Assembly: GCA_964400515.1 (NCBI GenBank)
Contig: CAYNTJ010000011.1
Coordinates: 8,408-72,407 of the forward strand
Source: JAAYHV01 sp964400515
GTDB taxonomy: Bacteria; Bacillota; Clostridia; Peptostreptococcales; Anaerovoracaceae
Direction of reading: 5' to 3'
Length of the DNA stretch: 64,000 nucleotides
Shown here: piece after piece, positions 60,220 to 64,000 of the stretch
Numbering within the stretch: the first letter of the stretch is position 1
Layout of the letters: every line of letters begins with the position of its first letter
Position numbers and translations under genes: made by a program
Notes under the pieces: generated by a model
What the model was told of the DNA's origin: nothing
Seen by the model: only the letters and a program-made list of their open reading frames with translations
The model's database searches: none

Positions 60220-61698
60220 CTACATCCTTTCATATATATCATCAAAAACACTCATCTCATATAATCCGGTAGCATTGATGTTATTTTGACTATTAGCTAA
60301 AATATATAATCTGTAGCTTTGCAATTTTTGAATTCTAGCCAAAGGTGAGCCCTTTCCCTTTAAATATTGTATTTTTTCATATCTGATGATTTTAGTAACT
60401 TTTTTGTATGAGCCACTGGCAACAGCAATGTAATCATCCCCTACGCTAAGTCCTGTGGTTATATAGCTTAATATTTCACTTGCCAATATCAGCATCACCA
60501 TAATACCCACTCCAAGCCCTGACCAAAGATATATATTACTATTAAAATCAGTTGATAAAACGAAGGCGATATAACCTGCAATGATTACGGCCAGCAATAA
60601 GAATAGATGAAAAAGAATTATCGGAACAGCCTTTTTAGGTTGTCTTCGTAAGTTTTCATCCGTGCTGGTAATAAACTCCGGAAGAAGGGTTCTCATAAGC
60701 ATATCGATTTCTTCGTTAGACTTTGATAATAATAGAAACGCTCCTTCATCCTTCTCGTCTCCTGCTCCCACATTAACAAGTTCTATGCTTTTCTTATGAA
60801 AAACTCTAGAAATGGCAGGTTCCACTATTTTAATGGCGTTAATCCTATCTATTGGTATTTCGTAAGTTCTTTTCTTTAATAATCCTTGGGAGATAATAAT
60901 TTTCTTCCCAAGTCTTTTGGCCCTAAAATCGAAGAATTTTAAAAATGAAATAACCCCTTGGGATGCGCTGGTACCTATACCAATCAATATGGCCACCAAT
61001 CCCCCTAGGGATTTTATGAATATATCCACAAAATCTTCAGATATATCTATGAATCCCAAAAGGACTATTATCAATGCAAACATTATTATAAATGAAACTA
61101 TACTCGACAATGGCAAAGCATAAAAGGAATGAAGGAAAATATCCTTTACCGAATACACAACGTCATAATCTTTCCTGTTAAACAGCTTCACCTCTTCAAT
61201 ATCTTCTTTATCGTCCTTGGCTATGGCAACCAGCTTCATAACTTCCGCTTTAAATTCCAAAGCCTTGTCTTTTTTCAAAACTATCTTTATATCCGTCTCG
61301 TTGGATGTTGATAAAGAATCTGTATCAATTTTAATCTTATAGGTTCCTAAAATCTGTTCAAATATGTTCTGTTCCAGGTTTACATTGGATATATTTTTAA
61401 TGCCATATGTCTTATGTTTTCTGTTAATTGTATTTCTTTCAATATCAATGGCATTCTCATCAATGCTTATCAATGTCTTATACCATATTCTGTACTGTAT
61501 GAACACATAAGTACCCATGCCAATAATTACCGATATAAGCCCAATAAAAACGCCTAATGAAGGTGCTGTTTTTATCCCTACTAAAATACTACCGATATCA
61601 TCTATATTATTTACAAGCATAATAGCCACTACAATAAACAGTGCCCCTAAATTTTCGATAATAATGCTTGGATGACACCTGAATTTATCCCTATTCAT
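60220..61698 (-). CDS. YdbT-like protein with bacterial PH (DUF304) domains
   Basis: A 492-residue membrane protein. Paired helices near 15-70, 185-245 and 360-410 alternate with cytoplasmic bacterial PH (bPH2/DUF304) domains, seen as INRKHKTYGIKNISNVNLEQNI (~94-115), RTYEIPIDRINAIKIVEPAI (~285-304) and KKVTKIIRYEKIQYLKGKGSPLARI (~430-455). Such proteins come in pairs with YdbS; in Bacillus the pair gives resistance to Bacillus-amyloliquefaciens-type antimicrobials. Function here is inferred only. It overlaps ydbS by eight bases. Confidence 0.88.
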   Translation of the reverse strand: MNRDKFRCHPSIIIENLGALFIVVAIMLVNNIDDIGSILVGIKTAPSLGVFIGLISVIIGMGTYVFIQYRIWYKTLISIDENAIDIERNTINRKHKTYGIKNISNVNLEQNIFEQILGTYKIKIDTDSLSTSNETDIKIVLKKDKALEFKAEVMKLVAIAKDDKEDIEEVKLFNRKDYDVVYSVKDIFLHSFYALPLSSIVSFIIMFALIIVLLGFIDISEDFVDIFIKSLGGLVAILIGIGTSASQGVISFLKFFDFRAKRLGKKIIISQGLLKKRTYEIPIDRINAIKIVEPAISRVFHKKSIELVNVGAGDEKDEGAFLLLSKSNEEIDMLMRTLLPEFITSTDENLRRQPKKAVPIILFHLFLLLAVIIAGYIAFVLSTDFNSNIYLWSGLGVGIMVMLILASEILSYITTGLSVGDDYIAVASGSYKKVTKIIRYEKIQYLKGKGSPLARIQKLQSYRLYILANSQNNINATGLYEMSVFDDIYERM

Positions 61699-62176
61699 TA
61701 TTGCTCTCCAATATTTTATCTTCTCTTACTATCTCATTGATCCTGTTTTTAAGTGTTGCTGCTATTTCTTCCGCCTTTTCTCTTTCCAAAAACCTGATGG
61801 TTACATCTCCTCCCGCAGTGGTAACTTCGACTTTCGCAAGCTTGTACATTCTATCGATGGGACCTTGGGAAATCTCTATTTTGTGCAATCTCTCAATAGG
61901 TACAATCCTTCTTGTTATCCAGATAAATCCTTCTATGACATCAATTTCTTCATCGGTTATCCTATATTTATATCTTTTATATCTGATTATAGGAATGAAT
62001 ATAACAAAGATCAATTCAATTACCAGTAAAACCGATAATGAAATTACAAGCCATTTTACTTCCCATAAAAATATGGAAAGTATTATTGAGATAATCAAAG
62101 TAATAACAAAAAATACGGCGGCAGCAAGCCTCATACAGTTTATTGCTTTTTTATTCAACGCTTTAAATTCAGACAT
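61691..62176 (-). CDS. YdbS-like protein with one bacterial PH domain
   Basis: A 161-residue protein with two N-terminal helices (~13-60) and one bPH2 domain (~65-145; YRITDEEIDVIEGFIWITRRIVPIERLHKIEISQGPIDRMYKLAKVEVTTAGG in pieces: RRIVPIERLHKIEIS, then LAKVEVTTAGGDV). The start is most likely the ATG at 62176, five bases after AGAGG. An ATG at 62197 would overlap glnS and lacks a site. It pairs with the YdbT-like gene downstream. Confidence 0.85.
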   Translation of the reverse strand: MSEFKALNKKAINCMRLAAAVFFVITLIISIILSIFLWEVKWLVISLSVLLVIELIFVIFIPIIRYKRYKYRITDEEIDVIEGFIWITRRIVPIERLHKIEISQGPIDRMYKLAKVEVTTAGGDVTIRFLEREKAEEIAATLKNRINEIVREDKILESNNE

Positions 62177-62184
62177 TTTAACCT

Positions 62185-63825
62185 CTATTTCTTCCATGAG
62201 CTTTTTAACCCAACAATACTATTAAATACTTTAAGCCCGTCATTTGAAACTTTATCGTCTAATATATAATATCCTTTTCTGAAAAACTGGAATCTTTCTC
62301 CATGGTTTGCCTCATCTATTTTAGGCTCTGCATAACCATATATTTCCTTTAGGGATTCCTCGTTAAATTCATAAATCTCCTCTTCGTTTTTTACCATCAA
62401 ATAGTCATATTCTCTGATTTTAATCTTTACGGCTGTACTGGCTTCAACAAAGTGTATTGTGCCCTTTACTTTTCTTCCTGCAAAACCACTACCGCTTCTT
62501 GTTTCTTTATCATAGGTGCATAGCAACTCTTTTATCGAACCATCTTCATTTTTTATAACTTCTTCACAGGTTATAAAGTATGAACCTTTAAACCTTACTT
62601 CATTTCCCGGAAAAAGTCTAAAGTATTTCTTTATAGGCACCTCCATAAAATCATCTCCGTCTATCCAAAGTTCCCTTCCAAACGGAATCTCTCTGTTACC
62701 CATTTCCGGAATGTTTCTGTTGTTCTCCACCTCGCACATTTCTATTTCATTCTCAGGATAATTTGTTATTATCACTTTTATTGGATTGGTCACCACATTT
62801 CTGGCTTCAACCCTATCCTTTAAATCATCCCTTACACAAGCCTCCAGTTGTGCAATATCCACAGTGGAATTAGCTTTAGCTACTCCAATATCATCGCAGA
62901 AGGTCCTGATGGCTTCCGGCGTATAACCACGTCTTCTTAATCCTGCAATTGTAGGCATTCTCGGATCATCCCAGCCCTCTACGATTCCATCGTCAACTAA
63001 TCCTTTTAATAACCTTTTGCTCATAACCGTATTTGTAAGATTTAATCTTGCAAATTCAATTTGCTTTGGAGGATTTGGCCAAAAGCCTACTTCCTTCAAT
63101 ACCCAGTCATATAAAGGTCTGTGGTCTTCAAATTCCAACGTGCATATGGAATGAGTTATCCCTTCTATCGCATCTTCTATGGGATGGGCAAAATCATACA
63201 TGGGATATATACACCACTCTTCTCCGGTATTGTGATGTTCTGCGTGGGCAACTCTGTAAATTATTGGGTCTCTCATATTTATATTAGGTGAAGACATATC
63301 AATTTTTGCTCTTAGTACAGCTTCCCCGTCCCCATATTCTCCTAATTTCATTTTTTCAAATTTTTCCAGGTTTTCCTCTACACCACTGTTCCTATAGGGA
63401 CTATCCTTACCTGCTTCAGTCAATGTCCCCCTATATTCTCGCATTTCTTCTGCATTCAAATGACAAACATAGGCTTTTCCGCTTTTAATCAGCTCCAAAG
63501 CCGCCTTGTACATGGTATCAAAATAATCCGAAGCCCAAAGCCTTTTATCCCATTGAAATCCCAACCATTTTACATCTTCTTCAATGGAATTTACATACTC
63601 TATATCTTCCTTAACCGGATTTGTATCATCATATCTTAGGTTACATTTCCCCTTATATTTTTTAGCCGTACCAAAATTCAAACATATTGATTTAGCATGA
63701 CCTATATGTAAATATCCGTTTGGCTCCGGTGGAAACCTGGTATATACCTTATTACCATAAGTTCCTTCTTCCAAATCCTTATCAATTATATTGTGAATAA
63801 AATTGCTTTGCATTTCCTTTTCCAT
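62185..63825 (-). CDS. glnS: Glutaminyl-tRNA synthetase
   Basis: A 546-residue class I synthetase. HIGH motif in FPPEPNGYLHIGHAKS (~31-46), YDDTNP, the KMSKS-type loop VMSKRLLKGLV, and a C-terminal two-barrel anticodon-binding domain (~340-540; SKRxL to ...GLKVFNSIVGLK). Direct charging of tRNA-Gln is uncommon in Bacillota, which mostly use GatCAB, but is found in many Clostridia. GGAGG lies seven bases before the ATG. It is the first gene of the operon. Confidence 0.96.
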   Translation of the reverse strand: MEKEMQSNFIHNIIDKDLEEGTYGNKVYTRFPPEPNGYLHIGHAKSICLNFGTAKKYKGKCNLRYDDTNPVKEDIEYVNSIEEDVKWLGFQWDKRLWASDYFDTMYKAALELIKSGKAYVCHLNAEEMREYRGTLTEAGKDSPYRNSGVEENLEKFEKMKLGEYGDGEAVLRAKIDMSSPNINMRDPIIYRVAHAEHHNTGEEWCIYPMYDFAHPIEDAIEGITHSICTLEFEDHRPLYDWVLKEVGFWPNPPKQIEFARLNLTNTVMSKRLLKGLVDDGIVEGWDDPRMPTIAGLRRRGYTPEAIRTFCDDIGVAKANSTVDIAQLEACVRDDLKDRVEARNVVTNPIKVIITNYPENEIEMCEVENNRNIPEMGNREIPFGRELWIDGDDFMEVPIKKYFRLFPGNEVRFKGSYFITCEEVIKNEDGSIKELLCTYDKETRSGSGFAGRKVKGTIHFVEASTAVKIKIREYDYLMVKNEEEIYEFNEESLKEIYGYAEPKIDEANHGERFQFFRKGYYILDDKVSNDGLKVFNSIVGLKSSWKK

Positions 63826-63857
63826 TATTAATCCTCCAATGTTAGCATACTCAAGTT

Positions 63858-63886
63858 ATTATATCATAACGGATTTTTTTTAACAA
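63858..63886 (-). promoter_or_regulatory. Promoter of the glnS operon
   Basis: Read on the minus strand: TTGTTA (63881-63886), 17 bases, TATAAT (63858-63863) preceded by TGA. Transcription would start near 63851, leaving about 25 bases before the ATG, so no T-box leader fits. Confidence 0.7.
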
Positions 63887-63923
63887 GAATTAACCCTTTA
63901 ATTTCAAGCTATACAATTAAAAA

Positions 63924-63943
63924 CTCCCGGTTAATACCGGGAG
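63924..63943 (-). terminator. Terminator of a minus-strand gene beyond the right edge
   Basis: Perfect 8-bp stem CTCCCGGT (63924-63931) and ACCGGGAG (63936-63943), 4-base loop, followed on the minus strand by TTTTTAATT. It serves a transcript coming from beyond the window. Confidence 0.8.
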
Positions 63944-63962
63944 CCAATTATGGTTCTATAAT

Positions 63963-64000
63963 AAATGTTGGGGTAACTAGAAATGGTTATCTCAACATTT
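63963..64000 (+). repeat. Long hairpin at the window edge, possible IS terminal repeat
   Basis: A 15-bp inverted repeat (63963-63977 with 63986-64000; AAATGTTGGGGTAAC and GTTATCTCAACATTT) with an 8-base loop; two of the pairs are G-T on the plus strand. It is cut by the window edge and may extend. The preceding GGTTCTATAAT recalls ISL3-family ends, but no transposase is visible, so the mobile-element idea is only a guess. Confidence 0.35.

Noticed and set aside
63826..63900. T-box leader before glnS
   Set aside because: The promoter at 63858-63886 leaves about 25 bases before the ATG, and no T-box consensus is present.
1..64000. CRISPR arrays, tRNA or rRNA genes, prophage or integrated element
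   Set aside because: No regularly spaced repeats, cloverleaf or rRNA sequence, integrase or phage structural genes were seen; coding content is housekeeping throughout.

Overview
The window is a gene-dense, AT-rich chromosomal segment of an anaerobic Bacillota. Gene order (ylxM-ffh-rpsP-khpA-rimM-trmD; yggS-sepF-yggT-divIVA-lspA-rluD; yicC-gmk-rpoZ), the strong GGAGG ribosome-binding sites and the TTGACA/TATAAT-type promoters point to Clostridia or Tissierellia. Phosphate butyryltransferase, butyrate kinase, a hexameric-type glutamate dehydrogenase and two Na+-coupled amino-acid symporters suggest an amino-acid-using, butyrate-forming fermenter. The species cannot be named from sequence alone. 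I see no rRNA, tRNA, CRISPR array or complete mobile element; the right edge carries a hairpin that could be the end of an insertion sequence.

Layout. 0-8 kb (minus strand): the truncated ribosome hibernation factor gene, a split transketolase, MgtE, a divergent NAD-dependent DNA ligase and PcrA helicase. 8-15 kb: gdhA (+), a solitary addA (-), then gpmI and a corrinoid adenosyltransferase (+). 15-23.5 kb: an eight-gene minus-strand operon with the whole common shikimate pathway plus the Phe and Tyr branches (aroF-tyrA-aroB-aroA-aroC-pheA-aroE/K-aroQ). It is preceded by a promoter, a 19-residue Tyr/Phe-rich leader peptide and an intrinsic terminator, a classic-looking transcription attenuator. 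23.5-29 kb: rpoZ, gmk, yicC, divergent rqcH, a flavin reductase, rluD and lspA. 29-36 kb: a merged cell-division and ribosome/SRP cluster, with rplS and ileS absent from the places they hold in many relatives. 36-42.8 kb: an EamA transporter, butyrate kinase and an NSS symporter read divergently from an AGCS symporter, a TlpA-like lipoprotein and an AIM24-family protein. 42.8-51 kb: a long minus-strand run yhaM, nucleotidyltransferase-like gene, recD2, comF, a structured RNA, malic enzyme, fumC, DUF1294. 51-53 kb: nadE and homoserine dehydrogenase (+). 53-63.8 kb: a DUF4405 membrane protein, a VanRS-like two-component system, a PBP with an FHA-FtsW fusion, ptb, two PH-domain (YdbS/YdbT) proteins and glnS.

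The two most interesting signals are non-coding. One is the aromatic-operon attenuator with its leader peptide (23285-23485). The other is a ~194-nt, GC-richer element closed by a perfect 21-bp inverted repeat directly 3' of comF (45699-45892). By its position, length and foldability it is best explained as a raiA-motif RNA. It stays beside comF while the raiA/hpf gene lies about 45 kb away at the left edge of the window, and a malic enzyme gene occupies its usual place.
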